Below, piece by piece: positions 34,988-46,547 of a stretch of 64,000 nt of DNA. A program made the translations under genes and the position numbers. A model generated the notes under the pieces. The model saw only the letters and a program-made list of their open reading frames with translations, searched no databases and was not told the DNA's origin. The stretch's first letter is position 1. The number at the start of each line of letters is the position of its first letter. The stretch spans positions 2,542,001 through 2,606,000 of the forward strand of contig NZ_RAPS01000001.1 of the NCBI RefSeq assembly GCF_003610255.1. The letters are read 5' to 3'. Source of the DNA: Streptomyces sp. TLI_171 (GTDB lineage: Bacteria; Actinomycetota; Actinomycetes; Streptomycetales; Streptomycetaceae).

Positions 34988-37807
34988 TCAGCGGGTCGAC
35001 CGCAGGTGGGTCGCCACCGCCAGCGTCCGGGCATCGCCCAGCACGGCGATGTCACCGGATCGGTCGGTGCGGACCACTGTTGCCCCGAGCGCCTTCAACC
35101 CGGCCACGGTCTGCGGGGCCGGGTGCCCGTACGGGTTGCCCGTGCCGCAGGAGATCAGGGCCAGTCGGGGGTGCAGCGAGGCCATCAGCGACCAGTCCTG
35201 GTTCGCCGACCCGTGGTGCGCCACCTTGAGGACATCGACCACCCCCGGTCCGGCCGCCGGAACGCCCGCCGAGACGACAGCAGGTACGGCGCCAGGGACG
35301 GAGGCGGGGACGGAGGCGGGGACAGCGGCGGGATCGCCCCTTCCCCGAGCGGCTGTTGACTTTGCGTCAGGCGGCGGGCGGGCCCGCGGCGGGGTACCGA
35401 GTGCGCCGAGGTGCAGCACAGCGGCCTGGGCCGGTGGCTCCAGGTCTCCGAGCAGCGCCACCCGAAGCGCGGTGGCGGGCGGGCCCAGGGTGGCGAGGAT
35501 CGCGATGCTGGAGTTGTTCGGCCCGGCTGCATCGGGCTCGGGCGTAGCGGTCGGCCAGAGCACCTGCCAGCCGAGGCGCGCTCCGGCGGTGCGCTGCTCG
35601 CCGCGCTGGGCTCGCATCACCGGGATTCCTCCGGCGGCTGCCCAACGGAGCACCCGAGCCCGCTCGCCGTCCGGCTCGTCCAGGGTGGTCACCTCGATCG
35701 CTCCGACCGCCCGACCGCGCAACACCCCCGGGATCCCCTCCGCGTGGTCGGCGTGGAAGTGGGTGAGGATCAGCACGGGCACCCTGGTCACGCCGAGATC
35801 CCGCAGGCAGGCGTCGGCCGACTTGGCGTCAGGCCCGGCGTCCACCACCACGGCGGTGCCGGGTTCGACGGGGAGCACCGTCATGTCGCCCTGGCCGATG
35901 TCGCACATCGCCAGCCGCCAGCCCGTCGCCGGCCAGCCGGTCGCCAGACGGACGACGGACGGTGGGCGCAGGAGCACCAGCGGCAGTGCGACGACGACCG
36001 TGAGTGCGACCAGCACCCGGGTGCGTCGCCGTCGGGCCCGGTGCCTGGCCAGTAGCGGCGGCACTGCCCAGGCCAGCGCCACGATCACCACCACGAGCAG
36101 TACCGCACCGTACGGCCCCGCCGGCCACGCGAGTTCCGCGCCGGGCAGTTCCGCGCCCCGCCGCGCAACGGTGGCGAGCCAGCCGACGGGCACCGCCGCG
36201 AGATCGGCCAGGAATCGGGCGGCCCCCGCCGAGAACGGCGCGATCGCCAACGCGCCGAACCCGAGCAGGGTGGCCGGGGCGACGGCGACCTCGGCCAGCA
36301 GGTTGCAGGGAATCCCGACCAGGCTGACGCGCGGAGCCAGCAGGACGGTGACCGGGGAGCAGAAGGCCTGCGCCGCGGCCGTGGCCCCGACCGCGGAGGC
36401 CAGGTGGTGCGGCCAACGGCGGGCCCGGAGGGCGGCGGTCCAGCGCGGACCGAGGATGAGCAGCCCGGCGGTGGCCAGCGCCGACAGCAGGAACCCGTAC
36501 GAGCGGGCCAGTTGTGGATCGACCAGGACCAGGATGAGTACTGCGCCGGCCAGGGTGGGCACGCCCTGCCGGGGTCTGCCGGTCGCCAGGGCGAGCAGCC
36601 CGAGCAGCCCGGTGGCCGCGGCCCGGAGCACGCTGGGGTCGGGACGGCAGATGGTGACGAAGGCCAGGGTCAGGCCGGTGCCGAGGAGTGCCGTTGTTCG
36701 GAACGAGAGGCCGAGCACTCCGGCCAGGCCACCCCGGGCAGGCGCGTCGGGTTCGGTGGGCGTGCCGCCCACCAGGACCGCCAGGATGATCGCCAGGTTG
36801 GCGCCGCTGACCGCGACCAGGTGACCGAGGTCGGTGGCCCGGAAGGCGTCCGACAGGTCGTCGGGGAGCCTCGACACATCGCCCACCACCAGCCCTGGGA
36901 GCAGGCCGCGCGGATCCGACGACAGGTGGTCGCACGCGTCCCGCAGCCCTTTGCGGAGCCGGGATGCGAGGCGCTGCGGGAGGTCGGGCGGCGCAAGGAC
37001 GCGCGGTTGCCCCTGCGGCGCGAGCAGGGCCGCGGTGTCGGTGCGGGACCGCCCGCCGGCAGCGGACCCGTCCTCCTGGCGGTCCGGCAGCACTTCTGCT
37101 TCGAGGGCGAGTTCGGTCGAGGGGATCAGTTGCTGCCACTGGTAGGGGTCCTGGGATCGGACGAGCAGGGTGACGGGCGTCCGGGTGGCAACGGACGGAG
37201 CGCGGACGGTCGGGGTGAGGGGCGTCGGTCGGACTCTGGTGACGAGGGCGGAGATGGTGAGGGTGGGCCGGGACAGACCGGTGCCCTGGGCATGCGCACC
37301 GTGCGGTTTGGGGTCGCCCGTGATGGTCAACTCCACGGCGACTCGGGGATTGGCGGGCTTCTCCTGGGCCGGCAGCCGGCCTCCCGGCTCTTGCCCGCCA
37401 GGCTCCGGCTGATCGGCGCGCTCCGGCTCGGACTGCTGGGCGGTGCTCCCGGGGCGACCGGGCACCGGAGCTGGTTCCGGCTCTTCTCGGCCGGGCGGTT
37501 CAGGTGGCCTGGCGAGCGCCGGGAGCGGGCCGCGGTGCAGGTCTGCGGTGTGGAGGACGGTGGTGGTCGTCGCTGCGGCGGCCGTCAGCAGGACGGCAGC
37601 AGTCAGACGATGGACGGAGGGTCTGGGGCCTTTCGGGGTGAGAAGGACGAGGGCGGCCGCGGCGGCCACCGACGCGGCCACGAGCAGCAGCGGGTGACGG
37701 CGCGGATCGACGCTCAGGACGGCGGCGGCCACCGCCCAGGCGGTGACCGCGGGGAGGAGGAGCCGGTAGTCGGTCCGGTCTTGGACAGTTGAAGGCGGGG
37801 CAGGCAT
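34988..37807 (-). CDS. comEC: ComEC/Rec2 DNA-uptake channel homologue
   Basis: In competent bacteria ComEC carries single-stranded DNA across the inner membrane. The 939-residue protein has two or three N-terminal helices, an OB-like external region (about 110-270), the Competence domain with about eight helices (about 300-620) and a C-terminal metallo-beta-lactamase domain with THFHADHAEGI near 681-690. A Pro/Val/Ala repeat of about 25 residues near 830-855 interrupts the latter. The ATG at 37807 follows GGAGGTGTCGCG. Natural competence is not established in this group, so the role may differ. Confidence 0.9.
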   Translation of the reverse strand: MPAPPSTVQDRTDYRLLLPAVTAWAVAAAVLSVDPRRHPLLLVAASVAAAAALVLLTPKGPRPSVHRLTAAVLLTAAAATTTTVLHTADLHRGPLPALARPPEPPGREEPEPAPVPGRPGSTAQQSEPERADQPEPGGQEPGGRLPAQEKPANPRVAVELTITGDPKPHGAHAQGTGLSRPTLTISALVTRVRPTPLTPTVRAPSVATRTPVTLLVRSQDPYQWQQLIPSTELALEAEVLPDRQEDGSAAGGRSRTDTAALLAPQGQPRVLAPPDLPQRLASRLRKGLRDACDHLSSDPRGLLPGLVVGDVSRLPDDLSDAFRATDLGHLVAVSGANLAIILAVLVGGTPTEPDAPARGGLAGVLGLSFRTTALLGTGLTLAFVTICRPDPSVLRAAATGLLGLLALATGRPRQGVPTLAGAVLILVLVDPQLARSYGFLLSALATAGLLILGPRWTAALRARRWPHHLASAVGATAAAQAFCSPVTVLLAPRVSLVGIPCNLLAEVAVAPATLLGFGALAIAPFSAGAARFLADLAAVPVGWLATVARRGAELPGAELAWPAGPYGAVLLVVVIVALAWAVPPLLARHRARRRRTRVLVALTVVVALPLVLLRPPSVVRLATGWPATGWRLAMCDIGQGDMTVLPVEPGTAVVVDAGPDAKSADACLRDLGVTRVPVLILTHFHADHAEGIPGVLRGRAVGAIEVTTLDEPDGERARVLRWAAAGGIPVMRAQRGEQRTAGARLGWQVLWPTATPEPDAAGPNNSSIAILATLGPPATALRVALLGDLEPPAQAAVLHLGALGTPPRARPPPDAKSTAARGRGDPAAVPASVPASVPGAVPAVVSAGVPAAGPGVVDVLKVAHHGSANQDWSLMASLHPRLALISCGTGNPYGHPAPQTVAGLKALGATVVRTDRSGDIAVLGDARTLAVATHLRSTR

Positions 37808-38051
37808 CGCGACACCTCCTCTCGGCAGTGGCGGCGGACAACCTCGGTTCTTCGGGCTGGAGTTGGCACCGGTGGCATTGCGAGGGGCGCAACTCCCGGA
37901 CAGAGCGTCGGTCCGCAGCGGGCAGCCAGGAGACCGCACGCCGCGGCAGGGCCTACAGCATGGTCAACCTCCGTTCAGCAGTCGACAGTTCGGCTCCGTC
38001 GCGTCCGCGGGGAGGGTGCGCCGGAGGTCAGCGGGAAGGGTGCCGCCGAGG

Positions 38052-39269
38052 TCAGAGGGTCAGTAGCGGTTTGAGGTCTTCGTACTTCCGCGCACCGATG
38101 CCGGAGACGTGGCGGAGGTCGTCGAGGGACTGGAACGGGCCGTGGGTGAGGCGGTACTGGAGGATGCGTTGGGCCAGGGCGGGGCCCACGCCGGGGAGGG
38201 AGTCGAGTTGTTCGGCGCTGGCGCGGTTGAGGCTCACCGGCCCGGCGGGGGCGCCCGGGGCGCCGCCGGGCGGGCTGTCGATGCCTACCAGGATCTGTTC
38301 TCCGTCGGTGAGTGGGCGGGCGAGGTTGAGGGTGCCGGTGTCGACTCCGGGGAGCGCACCACCGGCGGAGGTCAGGGCGTCGGCGACCCGTGAACCTGCG
38401 GGGAGGGTTCGTAGGCCCGGGTGTTGGACCTTGCCGGCGATGTCGATGACGAGGGACGGTCCGGCGGGGTGTACGGGTGCGGCTCCTTCCGTGATCGCGC
38501 CGGCGGCGGATTCGGCCACGGCGATGGCCGGGACGGGTACGGGGTGCGGGCGACCCAGCCAGAAGTGCTGGACGGCGTAGCCGATGGCGAGGACGAGCAG
38601 GACGGTGAGGCCGAGGACGGCCCGGCGGTCGAGAGCGAGAGCGGCGGGGAGGCGGAAGCGCAGCGGCAGTCGCGGGTGGGTGGGGTGGGGCGCGGCGGCG
38701 AGTCTCGGAGCTCGCGGAGGATCGGGCTCGGCGTGCTCGAGGTCCGACTCGATGTCAGCCCAACTGTCCTCCGGGAAAACGGGTGTCGACGGTCGGAGGG
38801 GCGTTGCGGAGGCATCGTGCTCGGGCACTGGTCCCGGCGGGTCCCGCTCCGGAGCCGCGCTGGGCCGCGGACGGTCCGGGACCGACCGGGCTTCTTCCAA
38901 CTCGCGGCCCCCTGCCGACCGTGCCGGCACTCCGTACATCGCCAGGACGCGTGCCGACGACATCGCCTGCAGTGGTTCGGGGTCGGGTGGCAGCAGCGGA
39001 CCCGCCGGTTCGGTGGAAGACCGCAGCGCATCGGCTGCCGGCCCACTGCCGTGCCCGAACAGTTCGACAGCGTCGGGGCCGGCCCTCGGCACGAGCCGCA
39101 CCGCAGGCTCGTCCGCGGTCTCGCCGACGGTCTCGGGCGCGGTCTCGGAGGGCGGCTCGGGATCGCAGGTATCGCCCGCTGGCATGGGCGGGAAGATCAG
39201 GCCGAGACGGGCTCGGGTCGTCAGGGCGACCTGGCGGCGACGGGCCTGGGGAGTGGTGATGGTCCTCAT
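38052..39269 (-). CDS. comEA: ComEA-like helix-hairpin-helix DNA-binding protein
   Basis: 405 residues: a long disordered, acidic and Pro-rich N-terminal part (about 30-190), one membrane helix (about 205-225, VLGLTVLLVLAIGYAVQHFW), a SLBB domain (VIDIAGKVQHPGLRTLPAGSRV near 265-325) and a C-terminal HhH pair (LNRASAEQLDSLPGVGPALAQRIL near 345-405) that binds double-stranded DNA. ComEA hands DNA to ComEC. The cytoplasmic N-terminal extension is unusually long. It lies upstream of comEC on the same strand with a 244-bp gap. Confidence 0.9.
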   Translation of the reverse strand: MRTITTPQARRRQVALTTRARLGLIFPPMPAGDTCDPEPPSETAPETVGETADEPAVRLVPRAGPDAVELFGHGSGPAADALRSSTEPAGPLLPPDPEPLQAMSSARVLAMYGVPARSAGGRELEEARSVPDRPRPSAAPERDPPGPVPEHDASATPLRPSTPVFPEDSWADIESDLEHAEPDPPRAPRLAAAPHPTHPRLPLRFRLPAALALDRRAVLGLTVLLVLAIGYAVQHFWLGRPHPVPVPAIAVAESAAGAITEGAAPVHPAGPSLVIDIAGKVQHPGLRTLPAGSRVADALTSAGGALPGVDTGTLNLARPLTDGEQILVGIDSPPGGAPGAPAGPVSLNRASAEQLDSLPGVGPALAQRILQYRLTHGPFQSLDDLRHVSGIGARKYEDLKPLLTL

Positions 39270-39382
39270 GGCGAGGACAGTAGGACGACTCCGGGGACGC
39301 GTCGGAGAATTGGTCCGCCCCTGTGGACAACTCGGGGGTGTGGATAACTCTTGTCATTCGAACGAGTGAGTTTGACGGGCTC

Positions 39383-40351
39383 TCAGCTCGGGCCGGTGGC
39401 CACCGGCGACACCACGACGGCCAGCAGGCCAGGGCCGACGTGGGCTCCGATGACGGCGCCCACCTCACTGACGTAGAGCTCCTGCAGACCGGGAACCCGC
39501 TCCCTGAGCCGTTCGGCCAGTTGTTCCGCTCGCTGTGCGGCGGCCAGGTGGTGCACGGTGATGTCCACCGCCTCCGCCCCGGCTCGCTCGACCGCGATCT
39601 CCTCGAGCCGGGCGATCGCGCGAGACGCGGTGCGGACCTTCTCCAGCGGTTCGATCCGGCCGCCCGCCAGGTGCAGCAGAGGCTTCACGGCGAGCGCGGA
39701 CCCGACGAGCGCCTGTGCGGTGCCGATCCGGCCCCCGCGCCGCAGGTGCTCCAGGGTGTCCACGTAGAAGAAGCCGCTGGTGCCGGCCGCGCGACCCTCT
39801 GCCGCCGCCACCACCCGGTCGAGCTCCGACTCGGTGTCGACATCAGCCACACCGCCCGAATCTCCGCCCGCCGCGCCGCCGGCCACCGAACCGGCCCGGG
39901 AAGCACCAGATGCATCGGCGTCGGCGTGCGCGTCGTCCAAGGAGCCGGCCAGTTCGGCCGCGGCCAGGACGCAGCTTCCCAAGGCCATGCCGACGAGCCT
40001 GCTGTCGACCACCCGAACCGGGATCGGCGCGGTGGCGGCGGCCAGGAGGGCGGCCTCCGCGGTGCCGGAGAGTTCTGCCGACAGGTGGACCGAGACGATG
40101 CCGCGCGCGCCGGCTTCGGCCGCGGCCCGGTACGCGGCGGCGAAGGTCTCGGGGCTGGGCCGGGACGTGGTCACCCGCTGCTTCGAGCGCAGGGCCTCGG
40201 CGACGTCCCTCGGCGAGATCTCGATGCCTTCGACGAAGACTTCGTCACCGACCGCAACGCTGAGCGGCACCACCCGGATGCGGTGCCGCTCGACCGCCTC
40301 CAGAGGTAGATACGCGGTGGAATCCGTGACAAGTGCGAGGTGGCCGGGCAT
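39383..40351 (-). CDS. DegV family fatty acid-binding protein
   Basis: DegV (FakB-type) proteins bind fatty acids and, with a kinase, present them for phosphorylation. The 322-residue protein has ALVTDSTAYLP at residues 6-16, TSRPSPETF at 62-70 and the GSALAVKPLLHLAGGRIEPLEKVRT segment. An Ala/Gly/Asp/Ser-rich insertion at about 141-172 splits the fold and is unlike the family. The ATG at 40351 lacks a clear ribosome binding site. It is followed by comEA after 113 bp. Confidence 0.9.
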   Translation of the reverse strand: MPGHLALVTDSTAYLPLEAVERHRIRVVPLSVAVGDEVFVEGIEISPRDVAEALRSKQRVTTSRPSPETFAAAYRAAAEAGARGIVSVHLSAELSGTAEAALLAAATAPIPVRVVDSRLVGMALGSCVLAAAELAGSLDDAHADADASGASRAGSVAGGAAGGDSGGVADVDTESELDRVVAAAEGRAAGTSGFFYVDTLEHLRRGGRIGTAQALVGSALAVKPLLHLAGGRIEPLEKVRTASRAIARLEEIAVERAGAEAVDITVHHLAAAQRAEQLAERLRERVPGLQELYVSEVGAVIGAHVGPGLLAVVVSPVATGPS

Positions 40352-40469
40352 GAGCCGGAGGTTACCTGCCGCGGGGCCGCGAGGACAGCGCCTGACATTC
40401 GATGGTTTGGCCTTCGCGACAGCGGGTAACCCCTCTGCACACGGACAGCGACCACCTCGTGACGCGGGG

Positions 40470-41237
40470 TCAGGGGCGGTTGGGTCCCGCCGGGTTCGGC
40501 TTGCGGAGACGGTCGGCGAGGCGGGAGAGCGGCTCGGCGGCCAGCCCGAGCAGTTCGTCGGCACTGCTCTGGCGTGCTGAGCCGAGACCCTTTCGACCGT
40601 CGGGGCTGCCCTCCGCGCTCGCGGAGGAGTTCTGCGCGGACTGGCCGGTGGCGGACTCGAAACCGTGGTCGGCGGCGGGCTCGGCCGGGGTCCAGTGCCG
40701 CAGGGCTCCGGCCTCGTCCTGGCACTCCTTGCTCAGGCGGGCGAGCTCGTCGTCGGCGAAGCGGCGCATACGGTCCTGGGCAGCCCATCGCAGGGAGTCG
40801 GCGGCGTGGGTGATCCGCTCGGTGCGCTCACGCAGTTCGGGGAGCTTGGCGGCGACCCGGCTGTTGTGGGGCTCACGCTCGATCAGGCGCAGTTCGGCGT
40901 CGAGTTCGGCTGCGTGAGAGTCGAGGCGGGCCAGCAGTTGCAGGGCGTCGCCGAGCTGACCGTCCTGCGGGAGGCCGGCCTGCAGGACCTGGCGGGTGGA
41001 GTCCAGGCCGGTGCGCAGCGACAGCCGGAGCGCGGCGATCCGGCCCTGGTCGCCGGGCTTGGCGATGCTCTTCGCCTTCAGGGTGGCGTTCTCCACCGCC
41101 CGCTGGGCGGTGGCGCTGTGCCGCTCCACCTTGGCGGCCACCGCCTTCGCCGCCTTGACCGTTCCGACCACGGCCATCACCAACAGCGCCACCCCGAACA
41201 ACGCGACCAGCGCAACCACGACACCGAGCGCTTCCAT
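40470..41237 (-). CDS. Membrane-anchored coiled-coil protein, unknown
   Basis: 255 residues: one N-terminal membrane helix (about 4-28, LGVVVALVALFGVALLVMAVV), then a long helical, coiled-coil-prone stretch (about 30-175) rich in Ala, Glu, Arg and Leu heptads, and a Ser/Gly-rich disordered tail. No family recognised. Such proteins next to leuS are conserved in streptomycetes as I recall, but no role is known to me. A TACGGT -10-like hexamer lies at 41309-41314 (minus). Confidence 0.75.
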   Translation of the reverse strand: MEALGVVVALVALFGVALLVMAVVGTVKAAKAVAAKVERHSATAQRAVENATLKAKSIAKPGDQGRIAALRLSLRTGLDSTRQVLQAGLPQDGQLGDALQLLARLDSHAAELDAELRLIEREPHNSRVAAKLPELRERTERITHAADSLRWAAQDRMRRFADDELARLSKECQDEAGALRHWTPAEPAADHGFESATGQSAQNSSASAEGSPDGRKGLGSARQSSADELLGLAAEPLSRLADRLRKPNPAGPNRP

Positions 41238-41583
41238 CGGGAGCCCACCTTCCGCCCGTGACCGGCCCGGGACCGCCCGACGCGGTCCGCTCTGTCCGCC
41301 GGGTCTCCACCGTAGCCCGGTACGGCCTCGGGCAGCAGGCCGTGGACGCCTCTTCCGCCGGAGATCAGGGGCGGCTCAGGGATAACCCGCACGCGATCGC
41401 CCGGGGGCCACTACGACGGTTCGAGCGTCGGACCGTCTCCCCCGCGCTCGGTCGACGACCAATCCGAGGATCGGAGCCACCTTGTTCACCACCGTCCGGA
41501 ATGCCCTCCGCCCGTTCACGAGAAAGGCGACGGGCCGGCCACCCCGCAATGGGGGCGACCGGCCCGGCCCGGCTGACGTGTCG
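41238..41583. other. Gene-free stretch between leuS and the coiled-coil gene
   Basis: Holds the leuS terminator at its right end and the probable promoter of the coiled-coil gene (TACGGT, 41309-41314) at its left. A CCGTA-N6-TACGG inverted repeat overlaps that hexamer. Nothing else is evident. Confidence 0.5.
41531..41566 (-). terminator. leuS terminator
   Basis: 8-bp outer arms (41531-41538, 41559-41566) and an inner CCCC/GGGG stem, 17 nt after the leuS stop; minus-strand TTTCTC follows. Confidence 0.7.
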
Positions 41584-44457
<2,874 letters not shown>

Positions 44458-44499
44458 GGTCCTTCGGGCTCCATCGTCATCAGTCAGCGAACAGGCCGT

Positions 44500-44529
44500 A
44501 GAAAGCAGAAAGCCCCTCCGCAGGAGGGG
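44500..44529 (-). terminator. Attenuator (intrinsic terminator) in the leuS leader
   Basis: On the minus strand a 7-bp stem, CCCCTCC and GGAGGGG around a 3-nt loop (44529-44513), is followed by CTTTCTGCTTTCT (44512-44500). It lies between the leader ORF and leuS. A pyrimidine tail is rare among the hairpins of this window, which supports a true intrinsic terminator. Confidence 0.8.
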
Positions 44530-44551
44530 ACGCCACGCCGACTCCGGCACT

Positions 44552-44578
44552 CCGGCCGGTCCTTGTCAGCGCGGCCGG
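44552..44578 (-). promoter_or_regulatory. Hairpin over the leader-peptide stop codon
   Basis: Arms 44572-44578 and 44552-44558 are perfect 7-bp complements enclosing the leader stop codon (44566-44568). A ribosome stalled on the Leu codons just 5' of it would melt this stem, as expected of the pause/1:2 hairpin in attenuation. Confidence 0.55.
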
Positions 44579-44604
44579 CTAAGAAGCAGGCGCACGGTTC
44601 GCAT
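44566..44604 (-). CDS. leuS leader peptide (MRTVRLLLSRPR)
   Basis: A 12-codon ORF upstream of leuS on the same strand, ATG at 44604, TGA at 44568-44566. Residues 6-8 are three consecutive leucines (CTG CTT CTT); CTT is uncommon in this high-G+C genome. A TACCCT -10 hexamer lies exactly 6 nt before the ATG, the spacing for a leaderless start, so no ribosome binding site is expected. The attenuator follows 37 nt after the stop. By analogy with leu and ilv leader peptides, shortage of leucyl-tRNA would stall the ribosome and prevent termination. Confidence 0.8.
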   Translation of the reverse strand: MRTVRLLLSRPR

Positions 44605-44610
44605 GGGCTC

Positions 44611-44616
44611 AGGGTA
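44611..44616 (-). promoter_or_regulatory. -10 element for the leuS transcript
   Basis: TACCCT (minus strand), 6 nt before the leader ATG. No convincing -35 was found at 16-19 bp upstream. Confidence 0.5.
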
Positions 44617-44751
44617 CCGCACCCCTTCAACCCGCTTTCGCGTCCGCGCGTGGGCCCCCCGCGTCCGCGTGTCAGTCCGCTGCGCCCTCAGCTCGGTCCC
44701 TCCCCGGCGCGCTGCCGGGCAGCCGCCCTCCGCGCCCTCGCCCGGCTGCTG

Positions 44752-46044
44752 CTACGCCTCCGCCCGCATCGCGGTGTCGAAGTCGCGCAGCGCCCGCGCC
44801 ACCCGCGCGGACTGCATGCCGGCCGCCAGCTGCCGCGCCAGGTCAGCGGTGTGTTCGGCCTCCTTGCGCTCTCCGGTGCGGCGGTAGGAGTCGGCCAGGC
44901 GCACCATCAACAGCGCCTTGGCGCGCGCGCGTTCCGCGCTGAGCGCGTCGATCGCGCGGAGCAGCAGGCTGCGGGCCTGCTGGTGTTCGCCGAGCAGCAG
45001 GTAACCCTCGCCGATCATGCCCTCCAGGTCGGCCCGCTCCTGGGCGTGCCCCGGGACGCCCTCCAGCACCCGGAACGCCCGGTCGGCGACCGCCTCCGCG
45101 CTGATCTGCTCGCCCTTGCGGCCGTGCGCCCGGGCGATCCGCCCGAGCTGGAGCGCCTGCTCACGGGGCGTCAGCACGTCGGTCGCGGCGCGCAGCGCGG
45201 TGGAGAGCATCGCCACCGGGTCCAGCCCCCGCCCACCGGAGTTGTACGTCGCCTGGACGGCGAGGCAGCCGACCACGCCGACGCCGAGCCGCGGGTCGCC
45301 GGAGACGTGCGCGGCCCGCAGGGCGGCGACGAAGGCCCGCTGCGCGGCGGCGTCGTTGCCCATGTCGTAGTTGGCCCAGCCGACCAGCCGGGCCAGCCTG
45401 CTGGCTGCCCCGTACAGCTCCCGGCCGAGCGGCTCGTCGTAGCTTCCGAGCTCCAACAGCTTTCCCACCATGGCGAGTTCGGCCTTCGCCAGGTCGAGGA
45501 TCAGGCCGCCGCCGTACGCTCGTTCCAGCCGCTGCTTGGAGTCGTAGGAGAGCCGCAGGTCGGCCAGCTGCTCCGGAGCGATCCGCAGCGCACCCTCGCC
45601 GCCGGTGACCGGCGGCGGCGGGGAGGCCCAGTGCCGGGCCGCCTGCTCCAGCTCGTCCCCGCGGAACAGGTCGGTGAGGCGTACGGGTGCGGCGTCCGCG
45701 CCGGCCTCGTGCAGCGCGGTCTGCGCGGTGTCGGCGGTCCACGGGTCGGTCAGCAGCCGGGGCGAGAGCATCTTGGCGCCGCGGTGGGAGCCCATCTGCC
45801 CCCACAGCTGCTCGTAGGTGACGGCGATGCCGACGCTGCGGCCCAGCACCTCGCAGACGGTCTGGTCGTGCGGCGAACGCGGCACCATGCCCCGGTCGCG
45901 CCACTTGTACGGCGCCGTCGAGCTGATCGCCATCCCAGGCGGCAGCACCGCGTTCACCTCGCGGGCCAGCCGCTCCGGACTCCAGCCGAGCTGGTGGAGT
46001 ATCCGGGCGAGCTCGTCGTTCCGTTTTCGCACCAGGTCGGCCAT
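44752..46044 (-). CDS. XRE/HTH regulator with TPR-like C-terminus
   Basis: A 430-residue protein with an N-terminal helix-turn-helix region (about 1-75: ELARILHQLGWSPERLAREVNAVL, ISSTAPYKWRDRGMVPRS), followed by a long helical TPR-like domain (about 180-420: repeated ALRAA, LLLRAIDAL and AEHTADLARQLA helices). Streptomyces genomes hold many such regulators, often tied to development or secondary metabolism; the ligand is unknown. It lies between leuS and the tRNA-Ala cluster, all on the minus strand. Confidence 0.85.
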   Translation of the reverse strand: MADLVRKRNDELARILHQLGWSPERLAREVNAVLPPGMAISSTAPYKWRDRGMVPRSPHDQTVCEVLGRSVGIAVTYEQLWGQMGSHRGAKMLSPRLLTDPWTADTAQTALHEAGADAAPVRLTDLFRGDELEQAARHWASPPPPVTGGEGALRIAPEQLADLRLSYDSKQRLERAYGGGLILDLAKAELAMVGKLLELGSYDEPLGRELYGAASRLARLVGWANYDMGNDAAAQRAFVAALRAAHVSGDPRLGVGVVGCLAVQATYNSGGRGLDPVAMLSTALRAATDVLTPREQALQLGRIARAHGRKGEQISAEAVADRAFRVLEGVPGHAQERADLEGMIGEGYLLLGEHQQARSLLLRAIDALSAERARAKALLMVRLADSYRRTGERKEAEHTADLARQLAAGMQSARVARALRDFDTAMRAEA

Positions 46045-46098
46045 GCCACGACCGTAGCGGCCGCGCGCCCCGCCCGGCAGGGAAGTGCGGTGAACGGC

Positions 46099-46128
46099 CG
46101 AAGGCCGCCCCTCGCGGGACGGCCTTCG
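46099..46128 (-). terminator. Terminator after tRNA-Ala copy 1
   Basis: Perfect 9-bp arms (46099-46107, 46120-46128), 9 nt beyond the tRNA 3' end. Confidence 0.7.
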
Positions 46129-46136
46129 AACTGCTG

Positions 46137-46209
46137 TGGAGCTAAGGAGAATCGAACTCCTGACCTATTGCATGCCATGCAATCGCTCTACCAACTGAGC
46201 TATAGCCCC
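46137..46209 (-). tRNA. tRNA-Ala (GGC), copy 1
   Basis: 73 nt cloverleaf: acceptor GGGGCTA pairs with TAGCTCC (one G-U), D arm GCTC/GAGC, anticodon stem ATTGC/GCAAT with loop ATGGCAT (anticodon GGC), variable loop AGGTC and T arm around TTCGATT. Discriminator A; CCA is not encoded. Identical to the two copies that follow. Confidence 0.97.
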
Positions 46210-46393
46210 ATGCTGTTGTGCCTGCCACCTGCGGTTTCCCTCGGCGACATCGCCAACTGTACACGGTCGCCCGTCCAGGCCCTAATCGATTCCGGGCCGC
46301 CCGCGGCGGCCCGCGAGCCCACCGCCCGGGCCGCCGGCGGGCCCGCCCTCAGGACGGCGAGCCCGTCTCGGCACCGGTCGGCAGAGACACCGA

Positions 46394-46423
46394 AGGCCGT
46401 CACCCTTCATCGGGTGACGGCCT
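46394..46423 (-). terminator. Terminator after tRNA-Ala copy 2
   Basis: Perfect 12-bp arms (46394-46405, 46412-46423) with a 6-nt loop, 14 nt beyond the tRNA 3' end. Confidence 0.75.
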
Positions 46424-46436
46424 CGCGGAACTGCTG

Positions 46437-46509
46437 TGGAGCTAAGGAGAATCGAACTCCTGACCTATTGCATGCCATGCAATCGCTCTACCAACTGAGC
46501 TATAGCCCC
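46437..46509 (-). tRNA. tRNA-Ala (GGC), copy 2
   Basis: Identical over 73 nt to copy 1. The nine bases beyond the 3' end (GAACTGCTG on the plus strand) are also shared with copy 1, so the duplication unit is larger than the tRNA. Has its own terminator. Confidence 0.97.
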
Positions 46510-46547
46510 GCGACACTGACGACCACTCACGGACCACCGGTGCGGAG

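Noticed and set aside
44460..44616. T-box riboswitch upstream of leuS
   Set aside because: No T-box sequence (TGGNACCGCG-like) and no stem I pattern; the Leu-codon ORF and terminator fit attenuation better.
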